64,000 nucleotides of DNA from Gigantopelta aegis (GCF_016097555.1 NC_054703.1:5634263-5698262), one strand, 5' to 3'; shown: positions 36,001-45,772, counted from the stretch's first letter. The notes: a model not told the origin generated them from the letters alone. A program made the numbers and translations.

Positions 36001-37333
36001 ACAATGCCATCAGATGAACCGTGTGGCATGGAGAGTCTTGGAACAACTGAAGTACCAGATGTTCTGATTGACAAGGAAACTTCTGGAATAACTGAACGAC
36101 GGAAGATACCATCAGCAGAATTAAGTGACTTGGAAAGTTCTGATTCAGTCGAAGTACCAGTACAGGATATATTAGCTGATGAAGCAAAGGACCAGGAATG
36201 TGTTACAACTGATCAAGACTCAGAAGTAAGAAGTGATGATGTGTGTGCTTTGAAATATTCTGAATATGAACCAAGTATGGAGAAGGTTGAAACAGTGACA
36301 ACAGAAGCTAGTACTGTCGAGTTGGACCATATTACAGAAACATTTTCTGAACATGAAGAACACAAACAAGCTGATCTGGAAGACGAAGAAGATCTGTCAA
36401 ACATCACTGATGCTGAATTCATGAAACTTGTAGTACAGGAGAGAATGGATATGTTGCCAGTTACAAAGACCACTGATTCATACAGCACTGAACAGGAGAT
36501 AACTGAAGACATTTCTTCATTCACTGAGAACATTCCTTCAACTGAACAAGCAGACATCATAGACATACTAAAACAACCCGAAGAGCACATTTCAGAAGAT
36601 CATGAAAAACAGATTGTCAAGCAGTGGTTTGATGAGCGTAAAGATATTTTTGACAATTATGATACAATAACAGATGGTCCAACAGAACAGATACCAAGTC
36701 AGTTTGAAGGTGAAGAACTGATTCCATCTCAAATAGCTGAAATCAGGACAGATGTCAAAAGTCACCTTGAGTACATTGAGAAAACGTGTATTTCATATGA
36801 AGAAGTCTCTACCAGTTTTGACAAAGCCATTCTTCCTCAAGAACATTTGGCAGAAGATGAGGGTCAACAAACACAAGTTGACTTGGATTCACTGGATGAA
36901 GACAAAATAACGCATGAAGCTGTGCTTGATGAGAGCAAAACAGAACAGGTTGGTGAAGAGGAGGTATCAACACCGACTGAATTTGAAGACAGATCCACTT
37001 CGGATGAAAGTAGATCTACACCAGTTGAAACCAGTGATACTATAGATGAAAACAGATACAACCTTGATGGGGACGAACACATAATACAAACTGAAGAGTC
37101 AGCAGTTCATGGAGTGTTTGCAGAGTATGGTACACCACAAACCAAAGATGAGTCTGAAGGAGATGTTATTGACCATGCAAATATTGAAGACATCAGAGAC
37201 ATTATGGATGGTGCTGGGCTGATGAGGGAAAGTCTGTCTACAGGATTCTCAGACATCAGGGACCTGACAGAGCAGCGCATTCAGGATCCTACTGAATCAC
37301 CATGGTCCATGGATGCTGACGGTACTGCTTTTG
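1..37333 (+). CDS. Giant acidic repeat protein, exon 1 (5' end outside window)
   Basis: I see one reading frame starting at base 3 and running, apart from the damaged stretch at 6.54-12.97 kb, to a splice donor TTTTG|GTAAGC with exon end at 37333. That is about 12,440 codons with no start codon needed, since the frame is already open at base 1. The product is very acidic (Glu, Asp, Ser, Thr, plus Val/Ile), nearly free of Cys, and poor in aromatic residues. There is no signal peptide, membrane segment or catalytic motif. It is built from 9-, 14- and 19-residue tandem repeats separated by unique islands. Beyond the donor the frame changes composition and stops at 37392, which supports the donor choice. 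The last codon is split after its first base and completed by exon 2. Function is unknown; a disordered scaffold or spacer is inferred from composition only. Candidate families (giant ankyrin tail, futsch/MAP1-like, titin-like spacer) are guesses. Confidence 0.9.
657..786 (+). repeat. Short 30-bp coding repeat, about 4 units
   Basis: Ten-residue units of the form H-S-x-x-H-S-P-L-E-E repeat about four times (for example HSRSHSPFEE and YGERHSPLEE). They carry S-P sites, unlike the later arrays. The units are diverged, so this looks like an old small expansion. It lies just after the D-D-S-A-W-E-V-I segment at 609-638. Confidence 0.7.
3570..4090 (+). other. Non-repetitive hydrophobic island in exon 1
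   Basis: Within the otherwise polar protein this stretch has normal hydrophobic content. One part reads around LMEYQNVELLKLGVLGMQQA, then AEMWTPEVVQSEAIMRYLPA, then FIATVELAPWKKRMDQ. A second part follows around EDIRYALAAEMFQRMVRFDD and AVSIHVSTVITCPVIFAVES. Predicted helices are followed by alternating beta-like residues, so it may be a small folded domain. I do not recognise the family. Plakin and ankyrin repeats were considered, but their signature residues are absent. Confidence 0.55.
5823..5925 (+). repeat. ITEADI module, copy inside the 27-bp array
   Basis: A segment of about 35 residues reads I-T-E-A-D-I-E-A-A-I-S-E-M-E, then a short loop containing V-L-P, then L-x-Y-E-x-x-x-E. Related copies start near 4882, 9735, 10519, 10998, 13117, 13579, 14143, 15100 and 15346; some keep only the first half. 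The first half could form an amphipathic helix. It marks the boundary between blocks of 9-residue repeats, so it may be the tail of a larger repeat unit. Confidence 0.75.
6540..12975 (+). other. Stretch of the 27-bp array with repeated frame disruption
   Basis: The protein frame begins in frame 0 (codons starting at multiples of 3) and leaves in frame 1. In between I count at least 15 small frame changes. They cluster at 6.55-6.95, about 7.715 (one extra A), about 8.39 (one missing base), 10.26-10.60 and 12.18-12.96 kb. Long clean stretches lie between them (6951-7710, 8400-10260, 10610-12180). Units on both sides of each break are normal repeats, and 12.18-12.96 kb looks scrambled from array fragments. 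No GT-AG intron explains it. The best reading is consensus errors or mis-collapse in a near-identical array; genuine decay of this segment is the alternative. Confidence 0.8.
16149..16295 (+). repeat. 54-bp coding repeat, 3 units
   Basis: Three diverged 18-residue units of the form E-F-K-E-K-x-E-T-F-x-E-E-E-Y-x-x-x-M follow each other. It is a small local duplication in the unique region between the 9-residue and 14-residue arrays. Confidence 0.7.
16405..16725 (+). other. Non-repetitive island in exon 1 with possible small fold
   Basis: This stretch includes SIWSNILVKSPSELEAKLWA, then GYYVEQYVDNIAASGEVEGF, then LDQELHIIVGKRINMQVKTG. It holds two Trp, two adjacent Tyr and alternating hydrophobic residues, in contrast to its surroundings. 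I do not recognise a family. It directly precedes the 14-residue array. Confidence 0.45.
16825..18470 (+). repeat. 42-bp (14-residue) coding tandem array, EEIYPSDVVTEEKT type
   Basis: About 38-40 units of EEIYPSDVV[TS]EEK[TI] occur in uninterrupted frame. Variation is mostly Y/C/F at the fourth position and T/S before the E-E-K. A few units are shortened in frame, for example the PSDVKTEE variants and the shortened unit near 17310. The edges (16.80 and 18.45 kb) are diverged. Each unit has an acidic-flanked Ser-Asp, so phosphorylation by acidophilic kinases is plausible, but nothing more can be said about function. Confidence 0.95.
20690..22480 (+). repeat. Degenerate long-period repeat leading into the 57-bp array
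   Basis: Units of roughly 30-36 residues with a common core, E-S-V-S-L-P-E-E, then A-E-E-I-x-E, then an I/V-x-V-S-E-E-E segment, recur with heavy divergence. The A-E-E-I and V-S-E-E-E elements reappear in the tight 19-residue unit downstream. This block therefore looks like an older relative from which the 57-bp array was condensed. The same long form returns near 25.2-25.4 and 26.25-26.5 kb inside the array. Confidence 0.6.
22480..34690 (+). repeat. 57-bp (19-residue) coding tandem array, SAEIVETLEVSEEEKPEET type
   Basis: The unit SAEIVETLEVSEEEKPEET repeats about 210 times over 12.2 kb with the frame fully preserved. Common swaps are D for E in LDV, P or S for T in ETL, ISEE for TSAE, and T/A/Q for P. 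Two homogeneous cores (22.6-24.7 and 27.9-33.5 kb) flank a much more diverged middle. Higher-order repeats are present: a 12-unit 684-bp block occurs twice (23261-23944 and 23945-24628). A landmark around E-E-K-A-A-V-P-S-E-E recurs near 28966, 30061, 31213 and 33505. Composition suggests a long, highly charged chain with a short hydrophobic I-V-x-x-L-x-V patch per unit. Confidence 0.96.
34690..37333 (+). other. Unique acidic tail of exon 1
   Basis: Non-array sequence closes the exon. It contains E-S-W-T-T-F-D-E-D-D-D-E (about 35138), a run rich in Glu and Asp around 35.55-35.8 kb, and a more helical segment at about 36.4-36.85 kb around EKQIVKQWFDERKDIFDNYD and IRTDVKSHLEYIEKTCISYE. The last segment has normal amphipathic spacing and could be a small coiled coil. 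No known domain is recognised. Confidence 0.6.
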
Positions 37334-37394
37334 GTAAGCAATTATTCACAGTATCAGTTAAACGTCTTAATTGGCTGCTTCTAAAAAGGTAACA

Positions 37395-37690
37395 GAGGTG
37401 GGATCTAACTCAGTTGGTCGAGCGCTCATCTGAGGTGCTTAAGTTGATGGCTTGAACCCCTCGTGGAACCCAGTCACTCACTGGGCATTTTCCCATCACA
37501 ACCAGTGCCCCACGACTGGTATGTCAAAGGTTGTGGTATGTGCTGCTGTCCTGTTGAGAGTGTATAAAAGACCACTTGCTGCTAATGTAGAATGTTATCA
37601 TATCAAAGGTTGTGGTATGTGATGTCCTCGAACATTCTTACTGCTGATGGAGTTTTCTACATGACATCATCTCACAGTATACCAACTGTG
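37395..37690 (+). mobile_element. tRNA-derived SINE, diverged copy
   Basis: The head has an A-box-like TAACTCAGTTGG and a B-box-like GGCTTGAACCC, followed by the body motif CGACTGGTATGTCAAAGG and TTGTGGTATGTGCTG. This is the same family as the copies at 37949 and 48455. It is a non-autonomous retroelement; part of the body appears duplicated near 37600. The copy is old, with many differences from the others. Confidence 0.75.
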
Positions 37691-37948
37691 ACAAAGAGAT
37701 AGCTTTTCTTTTCCTAATATGGCAAGCTGTCCAGACATACGTTATACGCTATATGTATGGGTGAGACTTTGTTCATGCTTTTAATCTAGACTTTGTTTTA
37801 CAGCATTGTTGGCATAGAGCCTAGCTCAGTAGTTGCTTTAGATAACAGCATCACTCACAATGTACTTTCTAGTTATGCTTGGCTTATAGATGTTAATCTA
37901 ACAGCTGTTTTCATTAGTTTACACTATATTCTGCTTCAAGTTATGAGC

Positions 37949-38250
37949 TGGGACATAGGCCAGTGGTAAAATGCTCGCCTGATGCACTGTTGGTTTAGGT
38001 TTGATCCCCGTCAGTGGACCCAATAGGCTATTTCTTTTTTCCAGCCAGTGTGGTATATCAAAGGCTTTGGTATGTCATATCTTGTCTGGGATGGTGCATA
38101 ATAAATATATCTGGCTGATAATGAAAAACAAATGTTACGGGTTTCCTATCTAAGATTATAATAATGTCCAAATTACCAAATGTTTGACATCTGGTAGTCC
38201 ACGATTAATACAACAATGTGCTCTAGATTTGTCATTAAACAAAACAAACT
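37949..38250 (+). mobile_element. tRNA-derived SINE, near full length
   Basis: It starts GGGACATAGGCCAGTGGTAA (A box) and has a B-box-like GGTTTGATCCC. Next come a GGCTATTTCT segment and the body motif GTATATCAAAGGC, and it ends in a TTAAACAAAACAAACT tail. The order and tail match the copy at 48455-48775. It directly abuts the 61-bp minisatellite. Confidence 0.82.
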
Positions 38251-38872
38251 AACTGTTTTAAGCGTATTCATTCTGATGTTGGCAACCAGACAATGATCCT
38301 CACAGTCATGAAACTGTTTTAAGCATATTCATTCTGATGTTGGCAACCAGACAATGATCCTCACGGTCATGAAACTGTTTTAAGCGTATTCATTCTGATG
38401 TTGGCAACCAGACAATGATCCTCACGGTCATGAAACTGTTTTAAGCATATTCATTCTGATGTTGGCAACCAGACAATGATCCTCACGGTCATAAAACTGT
38501 TTTAAGCGTATTCATTCTGATGTTGGCAACCAGACAATGATCCTCACAGTCATGAAACTGTTTTAAGCGTATTCATTCTGATGTTGGCAACCAGACAATG
38601 ATCCTCACAGTCATGAAACTGTTTTAAGCGTATTCATTCTGATGTTGGCAACCAGACAATGATCCTCACAGTCATGAAACTGTTTTAAGCGTATTCATTC
38701 TGATGTTGGCAACCAGACAATGATCCTCACAGTCATGAAACTGTTTTAAGCGTATTCATTCTGATGTTGGCAACCAGACAATGATCCTCACAGTCATGAA
38801 ACTGTTTTAAGCGTATTCATTCTGATGTTGGCAACCAGACAATGATCCTCACAGTCATGAAACTATTTTAAG
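38251..38872 (+). repeat. 61-bp intronic minisatellite, about 10 copies
   Basis: Units beginning AACTGTTTTAAGCGTATTCA start at 38251, 38312, 38373, 38434, 38495, 38556, 38617, 38678, 38739 and 38800, with a partial one at 38861. The period is exactly 61 bp. Copies differ at only a few sites (GCGTA/GCATA, CACAG/CACGG), so the array is young. Unlike the exonic arrays the period is not a multiple of three. Confidence 0.97.
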
Positions 38873-38948
38873 GAGTAGCATCTGGCTGTTATGCTGTTCT
38901 CATGATGAATATAATTAATCCAGTCTTTACTTGTATTTCTTCTGTCCC

Positions 38949-39060
<112 letters not shown>

Positions 39061-39485
39061 GTCCCTATGTTGGGGGTTTTATTTTTGTTTTAAATAAAAT
39101 TAACTTCACATATTTATTTTCATTGTACCACAAGCATTTACGTGTACAGCATCGACTGGATTATATTAAGTAACGCATTTCCACAATTAATAAATCATGT
39201 CTTGTTCGTGATTGTCAGTGGATTTCTGTTTTGGAGTTTATTTAATTTGTCTCTAAAACAGTTGATTGTTTGCCTTCAAAACCTGTGAAATGAAAATACC
39301 AGATGTTTTCATTGTTTTTATAGACAACTAAAGGTTTAGGTAAACAATCAATTGCCAAACTACTGATGATGATTATGTGAAGTCAGTATCGATATGTTTT
39401 ATATTTTAACAGTTTCTGTGTTCACTGTTTGTCTTTCGTGTGTCCTGTCTATTGGAAAATTGTATATAACAGACACCTTGATACA

Positions 39486-39615
39486 CTTCAATAGGGGTGG
39501 CCTGTCTGGCGGCAGCACATCTTCTCTCTTCCTCTCTCTCTCGACTAAGTGTCGAAATAACCTATGTTAGATCCAATACAGTCATAGATTAAAATACCCT
39601 GCAGTGTCGTAAAAG
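39486..39615 (+). mobile_element. SINE 3' fragment
   Basis: It includes CTGTCTGGCGGCAGC, a CTCTCTCTCGACTAAGTGTC segment, AACCTATGTTAGAT and GTGTCGTAAAAGG. The same order of words, in diverged form, is at 41325-41415. Both look like the 3' end of one SINE subfamily, with the tRNA head missing here. Confidence 0.55.
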
Positions 39616-40281
39616 GTTTTGTTTTTTCTTTGCTTCCTTTGTGTATGTGATTGTTCATTTATTCTTCCATTGGTCTTTTCTGCCTGCCAGTCAGTCGTTA
39701 TGTCATGTTTGTCTGTATGTCTGTGTCTTGTCTGTCAAAATTGGTTATGTGCTGTTAATCCGTTTTAAAAATGTTTCATATTTTAATACATTCGCATCTA
39801 TTTAAAATGCATGAATAATGCACTTTTATGACTGTTGGTTTGGTAAATGCTTAATAACATCTTTAAGCACTGTTATGTTGGGTGTGTGTTGCTTTTGTAC
39901 TTTCAAATACATATATTAAGTTATAAGATAATACATTCTAAGAGAACATTTGAAATATTTCATGATAATGATATAAATACATATATATAATACCAGCCAT
40001 ATATTTGAAATATTGCACCCTTGTTAGAGGAATGCGATTTGTCAGCTTTTTAAGTGTAAAATGATTTTTGCAAAGTACATTAGATCGGAAATGCTGGGAG
40101 ATGACTTTTATTTAGATAGAATACTAAGTTTTCAGCTCTTTAAATGATCAGCTTTTATTTTAAAATGGGTAACACATCTCTGTTATTATAAAAAACAACA
40201 ACGTATATAGTCATTTTTAAAATGTACTATTCCTGATCCTAACCTCACACAAAATGTATTTTCATGCAATTCTGCTTTCAG

Positions 40282-40476
40282 GAAACTTGGATTTATCTTT
40301 CCTTGATGATGGTGGTGACTCTGAGCAGGATGAAGATAAAGCACTGGCTACAGATCTCTCCATCCAAGAGTCTGAGTCCATTCCATGTACAACACTGGCA
40401 GTCTCAGAACAACAGACAGGCATATCTGTCCAGACACTGGAATCTTCTCCAGACGAAATCTTTACAGACCATGAAG
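40282..40476 (+). CDS. Giant acidic repeat protein, exon 2 (65 codons)
   Basis: The acceptor CTTTCAG|GAAAC and the donor CATGAAG|GTGAGG bound 195 bp, an exact multiple of three. The exon enters and leaves in phase 1, so it can be skipped without changing frame. It encodes an acidic non-repetitive peptide beginning GNLDLSFLDDGGDSEQDEDK and ending around TLESSPDEIFTDHE. Its composition matches the flanking exons, and the open frame continues on both sides. Retention of the next intron would stop translation three codons past the donor. Confidence 0.82.
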
Positions 40477-40504
40477 GTGAGGTTCTCTAAGGTCTACACA
40501 GTTG

Positions 40505-40826
40505 AAAAGTTTATTTTGTTTAATGACACCATTGGAGCACATTGACAAACTAATCATCGGCTATTGGATGTCAAACATTTGGTCATTCTGACTCGTAGTC
40601 ATCAGAGAAAACCCGCTACATTTTTCCTAATGCAGCACGGGATCTTTTATATGCACTTTCCCACAGACAGGAAAGCACATATTACGGCCTTTGTCCAGTT
40701 GTGGTGCACTGGCTGGAAAGAAAAAAAAAAACAATCAGCTGAATGGATCCACCGAGGTGGTTCGATCCTACAATGCAGGTACCTCAAGTGAACATTCTAC
40801 CGACTGAGCTAAATCCCACCCACCCA
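40505..40826 (-). mobile_element. tRNA-derived SINE, inverted copy
   Basis: Read on the minus strand it has the tRNA-like head at the 40826 end (complement of CTGAGCTAAATCCCACC) and the same body words as the other copies. Those include the complements of CGGCTATTGGATGTCAAACA and GGGATCTTTTATATGCAC. It ends with a TTAAACAAAATAAACTT tail at 40505. A short A run interrupts the body near 40722. Confidence 0.82.
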
Positions 40827-40892
40827 CGCACAGCTGACTAACTAAATAATCCAGCAAAATATTGCCTGAAAATATATACATCTAATTTATTG

Positions 40893-41415
40893 TATGGATG
40901 AAGCTCAGTGATAGAGAAATGGTGCAGCAAGTCAAAGGATCGAGCACCTTGAATCAGGAGTCGCAATACTGCCGTCCCAACCTGTTTTTAGCCAGTCAAC
41001 TTCACCACAGGCCAATAAATATGTTTGCCTTGTATCCCATCAGATCGGCATTTATTTTGCATTTATACTTTATGATCATGTTTGGCCTGCCATCTTTTAG
41101 GAATTGTAGACAATTCCGATCCCTGTTGAATGTTGTTTTTCCTGTCTCAATGACTGGTACATCAAAGGTCGTGGTCTCTACTGTGCTCTCCGTGCCGCTT
41201 TATAATTAGGTGTAGCCTTTATGATGACAGCGGATTTCCTCTTTTTCTGTTAACCATACGTGACATACTACATAATCATTGTTTAAAATTTCCTGAGGTG
41301 CTGTTAAAGAAATATTCTCTCTTTGTTTTGTCTCTCACTTAACCAAGAGTGAAAATAAACATATGTTAGATACCTTGTTTAAAATGTCTTCAGTTGTCGT
41401 AAAAGATTCCTTTTC
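40893..41415 (+). mobile_element. Diverged SINE copy or copies
   Basis: The start AAGCTCAGTGATAGAG resembles the A box of the same family. Further on are GACTGGTACATCAAAGGTCG and GACAGCGGATTTCCTC. The end, ATGTTAGATACC through GTTGTCGTAAAAG, matches the 3' fragment at 39486. It is longer than one element, so it may be two overlapping or nested old insertions. Confidence 0.5.
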
Positions 41416-41978
41416 CCTATTTTGTTTTTAAATTACTTTATTCAACTGGTTATCAATCGTCATAGTCTATGTTATTGATGTTTTGTATATAGCTGATTTA
41501 TGGCAAAAGTAACTTGATTTTTTTTTACCTAATACCGTCCAAAATATTTCAGCTAGCACAAACTCATGTCTAGCCTGTACTTTCATATTGTTATTACTAT
41601 TATTAATTGCTGTTGTTGTTATTATTGATTTTATATAATTCGTATCTCTGTTTGCTGACAGCTGATTGTTTGGTAATGAGCAATACATTCAATTCAATTG
41701 AATTATATGCAGTAATTGGGGAATTCGTGTAACAAAGTAAAATCAAAATCAGACCAGAAATGGCATTACCTGTTTCCCCTTTCAATAAAGGCTAATTAAT
41801 GTGTTTTTAAAATATATATTAAACGATATTGAAATTAAAATAGCCTTTTCATTAAAACGAAAAACATACACATAAAAGATACCTTGTTGCTGATGCACAA
41901 ATAAATAAAATGTGTTCTTGCGGTTGTTGTTGTTAAACATGACATACTTTAACTTTTTCTCTAATAGTAGCTATTACA

Positions 41979-42216
41979 TATACTGATGGAAAGAAATAAA
42001 GGATCACACAGATAGCAACAAGAACTAATGACTGCATCAAAAATCAATTCATATTGTCAGAAATTGACTGGGAACATACAGACAGCACATTCAACACTAC
42101 AGACATTCAATCCCACATTACAACTTGGTATGAAATACAGACATTACTACGCTAGTAGTGAATTAAATTTGTTCTACAATTCGAAGTGTTCCCTTATTTC
42201 TTTTCATCAGTATATA
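41979..42216. mobile_element. Tc1/mariner-type MITE with terminal inverted repeats
   Basis: The left end TACTGATGGAAAGAAATAAA and the right end TTATTTCTTTTCATCAGTA are imperfect inverted repeats of about 27 bp. They are flanked by TA on both sides, the target preference of the Tc1/mariner superfamily. The 238-bp interior has no coding capacity. It ends 106 bp before the exon 3 acceptor. Confidence 0.75.
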
Positions 42217-42322
42217 TCACTGAGAATTGTAAGTTAAGACTAATGTCAGGTCAGCATTAGAGCACATTCATTATGTCTGCACTGTATAACATGTTGTTTA
42301 ATTTCTTCATTTCCTTTTTCAG

Positions 42323-45300
42323 GAGTGGCACCAGACACTGTCTTTTCAACGTGTTTCAAAGATCAGGAAAACACTCAGTCTGTAGAGAGTGATATTCCCA
42401 GTGATTTGACAGCAACTGGTTCACAAGCTTATAGTGAAGAATATTCTCAAGTTCACGCTGATGATGACATTTCACAAGCCTATGTTCGAGGAGAAGAATC
42501 ACAAGCTCCCGTCGAACACGTTTCACACGTTTTCGCTGAGGAACTTCATCAAAATCATATTCAAGACATTGTGCAAGCTGTTGATGAAGAACTCTCACAA
42601 GCTCCTATTGAACGTTCACATGGTTATGTTGAAGATCTTTCACAAGCTCAACCTGAAGAACTTTCACAAGCTCCTGTTGAAGAACATTTGCAAGATGATC
42701 TTGAAGACGTTTCTCAAACTCATGAAGAAGAAGAAACTTCACAAGCGTTCATTGGTGGTGCTTCAGAAGGTTATTCAGAAAAACTTTCAGTAGCTCATGC
42801 TGAAGAACCTTCACAAGTTCATATTCAAGATGTTTCAAAACCTCATGTGGAAGAAGAAGAAAATTCTCAAGCTCTCATTGATTATGTTTCACAAGCTGTT
42901 GTTGAAGATCTTACACAAGCTCCTTTTGAAGAACGCTCACAAGATCATATTGAAGAAGATCCTTTACAAACTGTTGTTGAAGAAGAAACTTCAAAAGATA
43001 ATATTGATGATGTTTCACAAGTTCCTGCTGTTGTACCTTCTCAAGCTGTTGTTGAAGACTTTTCGCAAGCTCATGCTGAAGAATTTTCACAACTTGATGT
43101 TGAAGAATCTCCACAGACTGTTTCTGAACACCTTTCACAAGCTCCTGCTGAAGATATTTCACAAGCTTATGATGAAGATGAATCTTCACGAGCTCATGTT
43201 GAAGAACGTTCACAGGTGCAGTCAGAAACAGAATATTCAGACAGTGATGCTGCTTTCGTGAGAGAATTAGAAACTGGCTCTGAAGAGGACAACAGACTTC
43301 CAGACAGTGGTGTTCTCGGTGATGATAAAGAGGAAGTGTCACAAACACCACAACAAGAAGATTTAGAAGATGACATTCTTAGAGAATCATCTCAACATGT
43401 TTTTACGACAGATAAAGAAGATGAGCTGAAGATTCCTTATGAACAAGAACAGCCTGATGATGATGATAATGTTCATGGGAAATATTTCGAAGCTGGTGAA
43501 GATGAAAGAAATGAACAGGAATCTTCTAAGTACATTGACACAGTAGAATTAGAATCTGCTGCAGATGGAGTCTCACAAATAAATGTTGTTATGACTACAG
43601 AAGATGAATCCACCAGTCCACCTGAATCTGATTTCGAGTCTGAGAGACTAGTACAAGATACAACCAGATATGATAGTGACACAGCAGAGGTGAAATATGA
43701 AGAAACTGATGCATCTGTCATCGAAATCCATGCTAAGGGAGAAAGACAAGAGACTGAAGATCTTGAAACAGAAAGACACGAAATTGAAATTGAATTTGGT
43801 TATGAAATATCCAGAAAACTCGAAACAGAAAGACGGGACATTGAATTTGAACCTGAAGATGAAATGTCCAAAGAACTCGAGACAAAAAGACAAGAAATTG
43901 AAATTGAACTTGGTGGTGAAATATCCAGAAAGCTCGAAACTGAAAGACGAGAAATTGAAATTGAACCTAGTGATGGCATGTCCAAAGATCTCGAGACAGA
44001 AAGACAAGAAACTGAAATTCAACTTGGTGGTGAAATATCCAGAAAACTCGAAACAGAAAGACGGGACATTGAATTTGAACCTGAAGATGAAATGTCCAAA
44101 GATCTCGAGACAGAAAGACAAGAAATTGAAATTCAACTTGGTGATGAAATATCCAGAAAGCTCGAAACTGAAAGACGAGAAATTGAAATTGAACCTAGTG
44201 ATGGCATGTCCAAAGATCTCGAGACAGAAAGACAAGAAACTGAAATTCAACTTGGTGGTGAAATATCCAGAAAACTCGAAACAGAAAGACGGGACATTGA
44301 ATTTGAACCTGAAGATGAAATGTCCAAAGATCTCGAGACAGAAAGACAAGAAATTGAAATTCAACTTGGTGATGAAATATCCAGAAAGCTCGAAACTGAA
44401 AGACGAGAAATTGAAATTGAACCTAGTGATGGCATGTCCAAAGATATCGAGACAGAAAGACAAGAAACTAAAATTGAATTTGGTGGTGAAATATCGAGAA
44501 AGCTCGAAACTGAACGACGTGAAATTGAAATTGAACCTAGGTATGACGTGTCCAAAGATCTCGAGACAGAAGGACAAGAAACTGAAATTCAACTTGGTGA
44601 TGAAATATCCAGAAAGCTCGAAACTGAAAGACAAGAAATTGAAATTGAACCTAGTGATGATATGTCCGAGAATCTCGAGACAGAAAGACAGGAAATTGAA
44701 ATTGAACTCAGTGACAAACTATCTAGAAATCTCCAAACAGACACAAGAGAAACTGAAATTGCACCTGGTGATGAAATCTTTGAAGACCTTAAGACAGAAG
44801 GACAGAAAATTGAAGTTGGACTTGGAGATGAAATATCCAGACATCTCGAAGCAGACAGACGGGAAACTGAAATTGAGCCTGGCGATGAAATGTCTAAATA
44901 TCTCAAGACAGAAAAACTGGAAACTGAAATTGAAATTGGACATGAAATATTCAGAAATCTAGAAACAGAAAGACTAGAGAGTGAAATTGAACCCAGTGAT
45001 GGTATGTCCAAAAATCTCGAGACAGAAAGACGGGACATTGATGTTGAACTTGGATATGAAATATCCAGAAATCTCCAAACAGACACCAGAGAAACTGAAA
45101 TTGAACCTGATGATGAAATGTCCAAAGATCTCAAAACAGAAACACGGAGAATTGAAATTGAATATGGAGATGAAATATTCAGAAAGCTAGAAACAGAAAG
45201 ACTAGAAATTGAAACTGAACCTGGAGATGAAATGTCTAAAGATCTCGAAACAAAAAGACACCAAATTGAAATTGAATTTGGAGATGAAATATCCAGGACT

Positions 45301-45772
45301 CTCGAAACAGAGAGACAGGAAACGGAAATTGAACCTGGAGATGAAATATTCACAAATCTTGAAACAGAAAGACGAACAATAGACGTTGAACTTGGAGATG
45401 AAATATCCAGAAGTCTTGAAACAGAAAGACTGGAAATGGAATTTGCATCTGGTGATGAAATGTTAAAATATCTCGAGACAGAAAGTCAGAAAATTGAAAT
45501 TAAACTTGGACACGAAGTATCCAGAAATCTCAAAACAGAAAGACGAGAAAGTGAAATTGAATCTGGAGATGAAATGTCCAAAGATTTGGAGATAAAAAGA
45601 CAAGAAGGAGATTTGAAAGAAGCCGCAGAAGATCCTGTTTTCCATCAGGACACCGTTGAAACTTTCGCAGATATTTCTGAAATCTCTACACGGTTGATCC
45701 AATATGGTGGCCCTACCGCTGAGTCTGGTGATGTGGAGTCCACGGACGATGCAGATGTTCATGTGTGTCATG
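42323..45772 (+). CDS. Giant acidic repeat protein, exon 3 (1150 codons)
   Basis: The acceptor TTTTTCAG|GAGTGGC and the donor TCATG|GTAAGA bound 3450 bp, a multiple of three in 1-1 phase. The frame is continuous with exons 2 and 4. The first 900 bp encode a degenerate repeat around S-Q-A-x-V-E-E. A unique acidic linker follows (43.2-43.73 kb), then a 19-residue array. The end, around ESGDVESTDDADVHVC, is unique. No start codon, signal peptide or domain is seen. As a symmetric exon it could be alternatively included as a module of about 1150 residues. Read-through of the donor would add about 50 residues before a stop at 45927, partly encoded by an intronic palindrome. Confidence 0.9.
42419..43215 (+). 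repeat. Degenerate SQA-x-VEE coding repeat
   Basis: Units of about 9-11 residues with the core S-Q-A-[PHYV]-[VA]-E-E recur about 28 times with variable spacing. Examples are LSQAPVEE, FSQAHAEE and VSQAVVED. Length variation between units separates this from the strict-period arrays. Almost every unit contains an S-Q dipeptide. Confidence 0.8.
43745..45612 (+). repeat. 57-bp (19-residue) coding tandem array, LETERQEIEIE type
   Basis: About 32 units of the form LETERQEIEIELGDEISRK appear. Two alternating subtypes are seen: ...L-G-D-E-I-S-R-K and ...P-S/E-D-G/E-M-S-K-D. A four-unit 228-bp higher-order repeat is visible, with nearly identical segments starting at 43804, 44032 and 44260. The array is diverged towards its 3' end. 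The regular charged pattern with Leu and Ile at fixed spacing could form long charged helices; that is inference. Confidence 0.95.

Larger units (their letters stand above)
40477..42322 (+). other. Intron 2 (phase 1)
   Basis: Donor GAAG|GTGAGG and acceptor TTTCCTTTTTCAG ending at 42322. Joining gives a Gly codon and then V-A-P-D-T in the next exon. The intron contains a minus-strand SINE, a diverged plus-strand SINE and a MITE. Between 41420 and 41975 it is AT-rich with nothing I recognise. Confidence 0.86.

Noticed and set aside
40564-40791. 75-residue plus-strand frame in intron 2
   Set aside because: It lies within the inverted SINE copy and has no relation to the flanking coding frame.
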